Shown: one piece after another, positions 53,173-60,950 of the stretch | Layout: the number at the start of each line of letters is the position of its first letter | How positions within the stretch are numbered: the stretch's first letter is position 1 | Source of the DNA: Corynebacterium sp. UBA2622 | GTDB taxonomy: Bacteria > Actinomycetota > Actinomycetes > Mycobacteriales > Mycobacteriaceae | Assembly (NCBI RefSeq): GCF_002339505.1 | Contig: NZ_DDJO01000009.1 | Span: 1-64,000, forward strand | Length of the DNA: 64,000 bases | Direction: 5' to 3' | The notes under the pieces: model-generated | What the model was told of the DNA's origin: nothing | Seen by the model: the letters and a program-made list of their open reading frames with translations, nothing else | Databases searched by the model: none | Position numbers and translations under genes: made by a program

Positions 53173-54153
53173 TTAGAGTACGTCGCGGAAGTGATCCTCC
53201 GGCGGCGGGCCGGGCGCAGGCGTGGGCTGCACGGAGGGGGCGGGTGTGGTGCTCACTCCCACGGGTGCCGGGGAGTCGAGGGGCCCGGAGGACAGCACCG
53301 GGCCGGAGGACTCCTCGTCGTCGAGGTCCATCCACGCCGGCCGGGTGTGCGTCCTGCGCTTGTCGTTGATACGGCAGAACTGGAACGCGAGCTCCACCAG
53401 GAGCGTCATGGACAGGGCGAGCGCGATCATGGAGAAGGGGTCCTGCCCGGGGGTCATGAAGGCCGCGAAGATGAACAGGCCTACGGTGATCAGCCGGCGC
53501 TTGTCCTTCACATGCTCGTAGCGCAGGAGACCGACGAGGTTGAGCATCACGATGACCAGCGGCAGCTCGAAGCTCACACCGAAAATCGTGACCAGGGCGA
53601 GGAGGAAGCTGTAGTACTCGTGGCCGGTGAGCGCGGCGATCTGCACCTCGTCGCCAATGGACATAAGGACGTAGAGGCCCTTGTCCAGCACAAAGTAGGC
53701 CAGCACCGCCCCGGCGACGAAGAGGGTGACGGCTAAGCTGACGAAGGCGAAGGTGTAGCGCTTTTCGTTGCGTAGCAGCCCCGGGGTGATGAAGCCCCAG
53801 ATCTGCCCGAGCCACACCGGCGAGGACAGCACAACACCGGCCAGCGCCCCCACCTTGAGGCGCAGCATGAACATCTCGAACGGCGTGGTGGCCAAGAGGC
53901 GGCACTGACCGTCACCCGTGAAGTCGGCTCTCAGGTCCGCCGGCAGGTTGCAGTAGGGCCCGCGGATGATCTCACCCAGCGGGGCGATGCCCCACGGGGC
54001 GCTCTGGTACCAGAGGAAGCCGATGACCGTGCCGACGAACGCGGCCGCCAGCGCGACGATGACGCGCCGGCGGAGCTCCGTGAGGTGCTCCACGAGGGAC
54101 ATGTACCCCTCGGGGTTGGAGCGGCGCTTCCTCCGCGGCTTCAGCGTGGGCAT
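53173..54153 (-). CDS. tatC: Twin-arginine translocase subunit TatC
   Basis: 326 residues. MSLVEHLTELRRRVI, then six TM helices; FEMFMLRLKVGALAGVV and the conserved GLLRNEKRYT/FGVSFELPL signatures mark it as TatC. It binds twin-Arg signal peptides of folded exoproteins. A soluble tail of about 80 residues rich in Pro and Ser is longer than usual. Next to tatA, 4 bases. Confidence 0.95.
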   Translation of the reverse strand: MPTLKPRRKRRSNPEGYMSLVEHLTELRRRVIVALAAAFVGTVIGFLWYQSAPWGIAPLGEIIRGPYCNLPADLRADFTGDGQCRLLATTPFEMFMLRLKVGALAGVVLSSPVWLGQIWGFITPGLLRNEKRYTFAFVSLAVTLFVAGAVLAYFVLDKGLYVLMSIGDEVQIAALTGHEYYSFLLALVTIFGVSFELPLVIVMLNLVGLLRYEHVKDKRRLITVGLFIFAAFMTPGQDPFSMIALALSMTLLVELAFQFCRINDKRRTHTRPAWMDLDDEESSGPVLSSGPLDSPAPVGVSTTPAPSVQPTPAPGPPPEDHFRDVL

Positions 54154-54157
54154 CTGT

Positions 54158-54433
54158 CTAGTTCTGCGGGCGCGGCTGGTTCTCGGGGCGATCCCAGAAC
54201 CCGTCCTGGGGCTGGGCGACGCTCTGCGATTCGGGGGTCACGGTCCCGCGGGTGATCTCGGCGCGAGGCTCGGCGACGGGCTTGTCGTCGTTCTGCATCT
54301 CCTTGACCTCGGACTTGAAGATGCGCGCGGAGCGGCCCATGGAGCGGGCGAGATCGGGGAGCTTGTTCGCGCCGAACAGCAGCAGGATGATGACCAGGAT
54401 GATGAGGATCTCGGACCAACCAAGATTCGGCAT
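54158..54433 (-). CDS. tatA: Sec-independent translocase protein TatA
   Basis: 91 residues from ATG 54433 (the upstream frame is not coding). TM helix ILIILVIILLLFGANKLP with the FG hinge and the amphipathic helix DLARSMGRSARIFKSEVKEM are canonical. Acidic-polar tail. It polymerises to form the pore with TatC; TatB is probably elsewhere on the chromosome. Confidence 0.95.
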   Translation of the reverse strand: MPNLGWSEILIILVIILLLFGANKLPDLARSMGRSARIFKSEVKEMQNDDKPVAEPRAEITRGTVTPESQSVAQPQDGFWDRPENQPRPQN

Positions 54434-54468
54434 GGCGTTCCTTTCACAGGGGGTGTCGCGGTATCGGC

Positions 54469-55395
54469 TTATCTTAACCCCTCGCGCGCTGCGCGAGCCC
54501 GCCGGTCGATTTCGCCAGCGAGCTCTACGGGTTCGCGCAGGCGGACGCGGTCGGCCTGGCTGAGGCAGAAGCGAACGAGCCACTCCTCGCTGCCGTAGGG
54601 CATTTCCGCGCGCACCCATTCCCCCTCGCGGTCGAGGAGCTCGATCTCCCAGTAATCCACCAGCCAGGTGGCGTCCGTGTGGATCTCCAGGACCGCGCGG
54701 GCGGAATCGCCGAAACCGAAGGGATCGGACTCGCTGACGCGGACCGCCGACGGCTCCGCGGCTTCACGCGTGACCTCCGCGGTGCGCACGCGGTCGAGCC
54801 GGAAGTTCTTCTCCGTCCCGTCCTCCAACGCGCGCAGGTAGGTCTCCCCGTTGCGGTGGAACAGGGCGACAGGCGAAACGACACGCCGGGTGGTCGTGTC
54901 GGAGGAAGCCGAGTAGTAGACCAGCTGCACCCGCCGGCCCCGCGCGAGCGCGTCCGATACCGTCGCCATCGCGCCCGCCTCCTGCCCCACCGGGTGCGCG
55001 GCGTCGTCCACCCCGCGGCCGCGTGTCACCTCCCGCAGCTTCGCGGCGGCGGAGTTCACCGCCTCGTGGTCCACCAGCCCCGGCATGGTCTCCAGAGATT
55101 CGAGAGTGAGCAGCAGGGCGTTGGCCTCCGTGGGGGTCAGGCGCAGGGGTTTGTTCAGGCCCTGGTCGTCGATAAGCGTGATGCCGGTCCAGGACGCGAC
55201 AAGGTCGATGAGCTCGCCGGGTCCGTTGCCCACGCCGGACAGGCTGAGGCGCGTCAGATCCGCCATGATGTCCTCGTGGCCGTAGCCGAGATCCCGCGCG
55301 ATCTCCATCGGGGTGGCCCCGGGGTGCTGCCGCAGGTACGGAATGAGGTTCAGCGAGCGCACGAGGCCCTCGAGCTTGGCCGGGTTGTCCTTCAC
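54469..55395 (-). CDS. pafC: WYL-domain regulator PafC
   Basis: 308 residues. An N-terminal winged helix (VRSLNLIPYLRQHPGATPME) precedes a WYL domain (VQLVYYSASSDTTTRRVVSP) and a WCX domain. With PafB it forms a heterodimer that activates LexA-independent DNA damage genes in mycobacteria, and binds ssDNA. Start overlaps the pafB stop by four bases. Confidence 0.9.
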   Translation of the reverse strand: MKDNPAKLEGLVRSLNLIPYLRQHPGATPMEIARDLGYGHEDIMADLTRLSLSGVGNGPGELIDLVASWTGITLIDDQGLNKPLRLTPTEANALLLTLESLETMPGLVDHEAVNSAAAKLREVTRGRGVDDAAHPVGQEAGAMATVSDALARGRRVQLVYYSASSDTTTRRVVSPVALFHRNGETYLRALEDGTEKNFRLDRVRTAEVTREAAEPSAVRVSESDPFGFGDSARAVLEIHTDATWLVDYWEIELLDREGEWVRAEMPYGSEEWLVRFCLSQADRVRLREPVELAGEIDRRARAAREGLR

Positions 55396-56309
55396 GCGCA
55401 GGCCTCCCCGAGAAGCTTCACGACGTCCCGCCTCACGTCCGCGGGCTCCACCGCGGTCACGTGCGGCGCCAGGCTGGCCAGGGTGCGCACGAGCCAGTCG
55501 CGCTCCACGCCGCGCAGGACGATGTCACCGCCATCGAGCTCGCCGCGCTCCGCCAGCTCGGCCCCGGCCCCGGTGGCGAGCGTCACGCGGGCATCGGTGA
55601 CCGGCCCCCGCAGGGTCTCTTCAACGACCTCCTGCAGCGGGCGGTCAGGTCCGCGGTACGCCCCACCGGGCGCCTGGCGCACGTTGGCGACCCGCATCGC
55701 GCGGAACGCCCGCACCTCCTGCCTGTCAGTGTCGAAGCCGACCACGTACGCGCGGTTGTTGAGAGCGACGATCCCCCACGGGTCCATCGTCCGCTTCTTA
55801 GGCTCCGCCGTCGGTGAGGGCCGGTAATCGAAGGCCATGCGCCTCCGTCCCCGCACGCAGGCGGTGACGTTCTTCACGGTCTCCGCGTCGAGGCGCAGGA
55901 CGTCGTTGTCCACCGACGCCAGTGCGGGGCTGTCGAACGTCCTCGTCGCGCCGGAAGCCGCGAGCTTTGTCCACCCGGAACGGGCGAAGGCGCCCAGGCT
56001 GCCCCGCCGCCCGAGGTCCCCCGCCAGGCCGAGCACGGTCGCCTCTTCGTCGGTGAATTCGATGGCGGGCAGTTCGTAGGCGTCCTTGTCCACCCACACC
56101 AGCCCGTTTTCCATGCGCGCCGGCACACCGGCGCGGCGGATCGTCTGCACGTCGCGGGTGAGCTGGCGCTGGAAAGCGTCGCGGGTGCGTGGCGCGTAGC
56201 CCGAGACGTGGCTGTACACCCAGTCGTAGTCGCGCGGGCGCTCCGCACCGAGGAGGGCGAAGGTGAGGTTGGTGAGCCGCTCGATGGCGGCTTTTTCTGT
56301 GTCTGCCAC
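55392..56309 (-). CDS. pafB: WYL-domain regulator PafB
   Basis: 305 residues. Winged-helix N-terminus (IERLTNLTFALLGAERPRDY), WYL domain (GRRRMAFDYRPSP, DPWGIVALNNRAYVVGFD) and C-terminal WCX domain. It is the partner of PafC. The genes follow pafA as in other pupylating actinobacteria, although they act in DNA damage rather than pupylation. Confidence 0.9.
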   Translation of the reverse strand: MADTEKAAIERLTNLTFALLGAERPRDYDWVYSHVSGYAPRTRDAFQRQLTRDVQTIRRAGVPARMENGLVWVDKDAYELPAIEFTDEEATVLGLAGDLGRRGSLGAFARSGWTKLAASGATRTFDSPALASVDNDVLRLDAETVKNVTACVRGRRRMAFDYRPSPTAEPKKRTMDPWGIVALNNRAYVVGFDTDRQEVRAFRAMRVANVRQAPGGAYRGPDRPLQEVVEETLRGPVTDARVTLATGAGAELAERGELDGGDIVLRGVERDWLVRTLASLAPHVTAVEPADVRRDVVKLLGEACA

Positions 56310-56344
56310 GCGCTTTCTCCCTCGGTAGTTGGTGCGGGCCTAGC

Positions 56345-57730
56345 TTAACCCGCGTTTTCGCGGACGTAGGCGATCAGATCGTCGACCCGCCCGTCGGTGG
56401 TGGCGAAGGGATCGAGCAAATCGACGGTCCGCGGCTCCGGCCGGTTGACCTTCAGGTGCACCCAGTCGATGCTGTGGGACGCCCCGGCCGCACGCACCTC
56501 CCGCACGAACTCCCCGCGCATCCGCGCCCGGGTCGTGGGCGGCGCGGTGTCGACGGCGGCGCGAATGGCCTCATCGCTCGTCCAGCGGGCGGCGGCGCCC
56601 TTGCGCTCCAGGAGGTGGAAGAGGCCGCGACCCCGGCGGATGTCGTGGTAGGCGAGGTCGATGTGGGCCAGCTTGGGGTGGTCCCACCCGCATCCGAGCT
56701 TGTCGCGGTACTGCTCGAGCAGGCGGCGCTTGATCATCCAGTCCACCTCGCGGTCGACGCCGGAGTGGTCGCCGCTTTCCAACGCGTCCAGGACGCGGCC
56801 CCACAGCTCGACCACGCGCTGCAGCTCGGCGTTGGGAGTGCCTTCGTCGGGGCGCTGGATCAACCACCTGCCAGCGGCCTGCCACGCCGCCCACTGGAGG
56901 TCCAGGGCCGAGGTGGAACCCCCGCCCTTCAGTGCGAGAGGGGCGCGGCCGGAATCATCGGCGGCGACGGTGCGGATGTCGGCGATGGGGTCGGCGAGTT
57001 CGAGGTCGGGCAGGTCGAAACCCGCCTCCAGCATCTCGAGCACCAGCAGAGTCGAGCCGATCTTGAGCGCGAAGGACGTCTCCGACATGTTGGAGTCCCC
57101 GACGATGACGTGCATCCTGCGGAAGCGGTGGGAATCCGCGTGCGGTTCGTCGCGGGTGTTGATGATCGGCCTCGTCCGCGTCGTCGCCGAGGACACTCCC
57201 TCCCACACCTGGTCGGCCCGTTGCGAGAGGAGGAACCGTCCGTCCCTGATCACCCCGGCGCCGCAGATCAGCTGGCGGGTGACCAGGAACGGCAGGAGCT
57301 GGCGCGAGAGGTCCTTCAGGATCAACTCGCGGCTGATCAGGTAGTTTTCGTGGGTGCCGTAGGAGTTTCCCCGGGAGTCGACGTTGTTCTTGAACAGGTA
57401 GACCTCGCCGCCGATGCCGTCGGCTTCCAGTGCCTCCTCCGCGCGCCGGGACAGGCCCTCGAAGATCAGCTCACCGGCTTTGTCGTAGGTGAGCAGCTGG
57501 GTCAGCGAGTCGCACTCGGCGGTCGCGTACTCGGGGTGCGCGCCGACGTCGAGGTAAAGCCGGGAACCGTTTTCCGTGAAGATGTTGGAGCTGCGGTGCT
57601 GCGCGACGACGGGCCGGAACAGGTAGCGCGCCACCTCCTCCGGGGTGAGCACCTGCTGGCCGTCACGGAAGGCGGTGACTCCGTACTCGGTCTCAACGCC
57701 CATGATGCGGCGCGGGAAAACGGTGGCCAT
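56345..57730 (-). CDS. pafA: Pup-protein ligase PafA
   Basis: 461 residues of the carboxylate-amine ligase fold. The ATP/Mg-binding ETEYGVTAF near residue 14, KNNVDSRGNSYGTHENYL and FALKIGSTLLVLEM mark the family. It activates the Pup C-terminal Glu with ATP and attaches it to target lysines. It follows pup by six bases. Confidence 0.95.
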   Translation of the reverse strand: MATVFPRRIMGVETEYGVTAFRDGQQVLTPEEVARYLFRPVVAQHRSSNIFTENGSRLYLDVGAHPEYATAECDSLTQLLTYDKAGELIFEGLSRRAEEALEADGIGGEVYLFKNNVDSRGNSYGTHENYLISRELILKDLSRQLLPFLVTRQLICGAGVIRDGRFLLSQRADQVWEGVSSATTRTRPIINTRDEPHADSHRFRRMHVIVGDSNMSETSFALKIGSTLLVLEMLEAGFDLPDLELADPIADIRTVAADDSGRAPLALKGGGSTSALDLQWAAWQAAGRWLIQRPDEGTPNAELQRVVELWGRVLDALESGDHSGVDREVDWMIKRRLLEQYRDKLGCGWDHPKLAHIDLAYHDIRRGRGLFHLLERKGAAARWTSDEAIRAAVDTAPPTTRARMRGEFVREVRAAGASHSIDWVHLKVNRPEPRTVDLLDPFATTDGRVDDLIAYVRENAG

Positions 57731-57736
57731 CGCTGC

Positions 57737-57919
57737 CTACTCGCCGCCCTTTTGCACGTACGAGCGGACGAACTCCTCGGCATTGTTGTCCAGGAGGGAA
57801 TCGATCTCGTCCAGGAGGTCGTCGGTGCCCGCCGTGTTGATCTGCGCCTGCCCCGCGCCGGTGTCCTCCGCGGGTTCCTCACCACCGCCGGATCCGTGAA
57901 TCTGTTGTTGGTTGACCAT
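57737..57919 (-). CDS. pup: Prokaryotic ubiquitin-like protein Pup
   Basis: 60 residues, disordered acidic N-terminus and the coiled-coil-forming DDLLDEIDSLLDNNAEEFVR. It ends QKGGE: Glu is encoded directly, so no Dop deamidation is required before ligation, as in C. glutamicum. Dop is still needed for depupylation. 9 bases from dop. Confidence 0.96.
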   Translation of the reverse strand: MVNQQQIHGSGGGEEPAEDTGAGQAQINTAGTDDLLDEIDSLLDNNAEEFVRSYVQKGGE

Positions 57920-57928
57920 GGTCCAACC

Positions 57929-59419
57929 CTATAACAGCGCGGCAAGCAGCTCGTCGACGCTGCCGCTGCGTTCCAGAATCTCCCCCACCGCTGCCTCGGT
58001 GAACCCGTCGACCGCGTCGATCTCCACGCGCCGCGGCCCCGCCGATGACCTGAGCACCACGGCCTGCCAGTTCGAGGCGAGCACGTCCTCGGGGAACTTC
58101 CTGCTCAGCGCCCCGCGGAACCAGGCCCGCGAGTCCGAGGGAGGGTTGTCGGCGGCGGCGGCAACCTCCTCCGCTACCGCCAGCGTGCGCATGCTCCCCT
58201 TGCGCACGAGGGCGTGGTAGAGCGACCGTTCCGGGTCGATGTCCGCGTACTGCAGGTCGATCGCCTTCAGCTTCGGATCCGCGATGTCCACGCCGCGCGC
58301 AAGGAACCCGCGGATCAGTGCCCACTTGGCGGTCCAGTCCAGCCGGTCGGCCGTGGAGAGCGGGTCGCGTTCGAGGTCGTCGAGGATCTCCCCCCACAGT
58401 TCCAGCACCCGCTTGTCGACGCCATCTTCGGCGCGGCACCGTTTTCTGTACTCGCGCAGGATCTTGGTGGCGCGCAGGCGGCGGCCGCCGGCAAGCGAGA
58501 GCTCGTGCGTGCAGCCCGGGTCGTGCGAGACCCGCTGGATCTCCGCGACCGGGTCGGCCAGGCGCAGGTCCCGGAAGTCGGTGCCCGCCTCGATGGCGTC
58601 GAGGACGAGCTTGGTCATGCCGAGCTTGAGGAAGTTCGGGTACTGGCCCATGTTGGCGTCGCCGACGATGACATGCAGGCGGCGGAACTCGCGCTCGTCC
58701 GCGTGCGGCTCGTCACGGGTGTTGACGATGCCGCGGTTGAGCGTCGTTTCCAGGCTGATCTCCTGCTCGATGTAGTCGGCGCGCTGCGAAATCTGGAAGC
58801 CGTCACGCTCCCCCTCCTGCCCGATGCCGACTCGGCCGGCGCCGATGATTACCTGGCGGGTGACGAAGAACGGGATGAGCGCCTGGGCGAGCGCGGGAAA
58901 GTCGGTGTGGCGTGAGTACTGGTAGTTCTCGTGCGAGCCGTAGGAGGCGCCCTTGCCGTCGACGTTGTTCTTGTAGAACTTCAGCGGGGGGCACGGGGCC
59001 TTGTCCTTGAGCACGCTCACCCCTTCCCCGTGCAACCGCGCGATGTTTTCGGCCGCGCGGCCCAGGACGATGTCCCCGGCGGCATCGTAGACCATGGCGT
59101 CCCACGCGTTGGAGACCTCCGGGCTGGAGTATTCGGGGTGGGCATGGTCGACGTAGAAGCGGGCGCCGTTGGAGGTGACCACGTTGGCCACCCCGATCGC
59201 GTTCGCATCCACGACGGGGACCGTGTGGTAGCGCTTCAGGTCGAAGCCCCGCGTGTCCTTCAGGGGGTGCTCGTCCTCGTAGTCCCACCGCGCCCGGGCA
59301 CCGGTGTGCATCGCGGCGTAGGCCACAACGGCGTGGGTGGAGGTGACGATCGGGCTCAGGCTCGGATCCCCCGGGCAGGTGATGCCGTACTCCGTCTCGG
59401 TTCCCATGTAGCGCGTCAT
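57929..59419 (-). CDS. dop: Depupylase Dop
   Basis: 496 residues from ATG 59419 (overlaps pdxT stop, ATGA). GTETEYGITC at 6-15, NNVDGKGASYGSHENYQY, NTRDEPHADEREFRRLHVIV and a long insert (Dop loop, after GITCPGDPSLSP) are Dop features absent in PafA. It cleaves Pup from substrates and can recycle Pup. The upstream frame beyond the ATG lies inside pdxT. With pdxS/pdxT directly ahead, dop may be cotranscribed with them. Confidence 0.93.
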   Translation of the reverse strand: MTRYMGTETEYGITCPGDPSLSPIVTSTHAVVAYAAMHTGARARWDYEDEHPLKDTRGFDLKRYHTVPVVDANAIGVANVVTSNGARFYVDHAHPEYSSPEVSNAWDAMVYDAAGDIVLGRAAENIARLHGEGVSVLKDKAPCPPLKFYKNNVDGKGASYGSHENYQYSRHTDFPALAQALIPFFVTRQVIIGAGRVGIGQEGERDGFQISQRADYIEQEISLETTLNRGIVNTRDEPHADEREFRRLHVIVGDANMGQYPNFLKLGMTKLVLDAIEAGTDFRDLRLADPVAEIQRVSHDPGCTHELSLAGGRRLRATKILREYRKRCRAEDGVDKRVLELWGEILDDLERDPLSTADRLDWTAKWALIRGFLARGVDIADPKLKAIDLQYADIDPERSLYHALVRKGSMRTLAVAEEVAAAADNPPSDSRAWFRGALSRKFPEDVLASNWQAVVLRSSAGPRRVEIDAVDGFTEAAVGEILERSGSVDELLAALL

Positions 59420-59997
59420 GCGCCCCAGGGTACTTTCGCCAGGAAGCGCTCGTGCACCGCGGTGTCGCCCGTCAGCTCCGGGTGGAAGCTCACCGCCAGC
59501 GCCGTGGGCGTCTCCACCCCGACCACCGCGTCGCCGCGGCGGGCGATCACCTCCACTCCCCCGCCCACCGAGACCACCTCGGGGGCGCGGATGAACGCTC
59601 CCTCGACCGGGCCGAAATCCGTCTCGACCCGCTCGACTGCGCTGTTTACCTGGGGGCCGAAGGAGTTGCGCCTCACGGCCATGTCCACAACGCCGAGCGA
59701 ACCCTGACCCGGGGCGGGGTCCTCGATCCGGGCGGCGAGGGTGATCAGTCCGGCACAGGTGCCCAGAACTGGGAGGCCGCCGGTCAGGGCGTCGCGGAGA
59801 GCGTCGAAAAGCGAGAAGGTGCGGAGAAGCCTGTCGATGGTGGATGACTCCCCGCCCGGAATCACGATGCCGTCGAGCCCCTCGAGGTGGGCCGGGCGGC
59901 GTACCGGTGTCACGGAGGTACCGAGTGACGCCAGCATGCCGGTGTGCTCGCGCACCCCGCCCTGGAGCGCGAGCACACCAATGCGCGGGGCTACCAT
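59416..59997 (-). CDS. pdxT: PLP synthase glutaminase subunit PdxT
   Basis: 193 residues. The class I glutaminase triad is Cys in PVLGTCAGLITLA, His in AVSFHPEL and an acidic residue following (VSFHPELTGD). GALQGGVREH and GGESSTIDRLL are typical. It supplies ammonia to PdxS. ATG overlaps the pdxS stop by seven bases; its TGA overlaps dop. Confidence 0.94.
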   Translation of the reverse strand: MVAPRIGVLALQGGVREHTGMLASLGTSVTPVRRPAHLEGLDGIVIPGGESSTIDRLLRTFSLFDALRDALTGGLPVLGTCAGLITLAARIEDPAPGQGSLGVVDMAVRRNSFGPQVNSAVERVETDFGPVEGAFIRAPEVVSVGGGVEVIARRGDAVVGVETPTALAVSFHPELTGDTAVHERFLAKVPWGA

Positions 59998-60881
59998 CCG
60001 CGCTCGGCGAGGCGGTGCGGGGCGGGCAGGTCCGCCACGTTGATCCCCACCATCGCCTCACCCAGGCCGCGGGAGGCCTCCGTGACGGTTTCGATGTCAT
60101 CGTAGGCGGCGGTTGCCTTCACGATCGCCGATGCACGCGCCGCGGGGTCGCCCGACTTGAAGATTCCCGAGCCCACGAACACTCCGTCCGCGCCGAGCCG
60201 CATCATCAACGCCGCGTCCGCGGGGGTGGCCACCCCACCGGCGGTGAAGAGCACAACCGGCAGCTCGCCGTGCTCGGCGACCCAGGCAACCAGGTCGTAG
60301 GGTGCGCGCAGTTCCTTGGCGGCCACATAAAGCTCGTCGCGGTTCGCTTCCCACAGCGCGTGGAGACCCGCAATTTCCGCCGTGATGGTGCGCATGTGCT
60401 TGGTCGCCTCAGACACGTCGCCCGTGCCGGCCTCCCCCTTCGAGCGGATCATCGCGGCTCCCTCGTTGATCCGGCGCAGAGCCTCTCCAAGATTCGTTGC
60501 GCCGCAAACGAAGGGAACCGTGAACTCACGTTTGTCGATGTGATTGACGTAGTCGGCCGGGCTCAGCACCTCGGACTCGTCGATGTAGTCGACGCCCAGG
60601 TGCTCCAGGATGCGGGCCTCGACGCTGTGCCCGATGCGCGCCTTCGCCATCACCGGGATGTCAACTGCGTCGATGATGCCCTCGATCAGGTCCGGGTCGG
60701 ACATGCGGGCCACGCCGCCCTGCGCACGGATGTCCGCCGGAACGCGTTCCAACGCCATGACGGCGACCGCCCCCGCATCCTCGGCGATGCGCGCCTGCTC
60801 CGGGGTCACGACATCCATGATCACCCCGCCCTTGAGCATCTGGGCGAGTCCGGACTTTACGGTATGTGTGTTGTCAGCCAT
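59991..60881 (-). CDS. pdxS: Pyridoxal 5'-phosphate synthase lyase subunit PdxS
   Basis: 296 residues from ATG 60881 (GGATGG five bases upstream; an in-frame ATG at 60890 is possible). GGVIMDVVTPEQARIAEDAG, the Lys of MAKARIGH and GADGVFVGSGIFKSGDP are conserved. The enzyme condenses ribose 5-phosphate, glyceraldehyde 3-phosphate and ammonia into PLP. It diverges from pdxR. Confidence 0.96.
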   Translation of the reverse strand: MADNTHTVKSGLAQMLKGGVIMDVVTPEQARIAEDAGAVAVMALERVPADIRAQGGVARMSDPDLIEGIIDAVDIPVMAKARIGHSVEARILEHLGVDYIDESEVLSPADYVNHIDKREFTVPFVCGATNLGEALRRINEGAAMIRSKGEAGTGDVSEATKHMRTITAEIAGLHALWEANRDELYVAAKELRAPYDLVAWVAEHGELPVVLFTAGGVATPADAALMMRLGADGVFVGSGIFKSGDPAARASAIVKATAAYDDIETVTEASRGLGEAMVGINVADLPAPHRLAERGW

Positions 60882-60902
60882 GGGGTCCATCCAACCGCTC
60901 GA

Positions 60903-60949
60903 ACTGGTAAATTCCCAGGGCCAGTTTGCGGCTATTATTTTGGACCAGT
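60903..60949. promoter_or_regulatory. Putative PdxR operator in the pdxS-pdxR divergent region
   Basis: Three ACTGG-type motifs: ACTGGT at 60903-60908 on the plus strand, and CCAGT at 60921-60925 and 60945-60949 (minus-strand ACTGG) spaced 24 bases apart. MocR regulators typically bind such repeats. TATTAT at 60933-60938 is a probable pdxR -10 and lies between them. Confidence 0.55.
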
Positions 60950-60950
60950 C

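Noticed and set aside
59844..60950. Upstream extension of the pdxR open frame through pdxS
   Set aside because: It lies antisense to pdxS/pdxT; the winged-helix start and the promoter fix the start at 60951.
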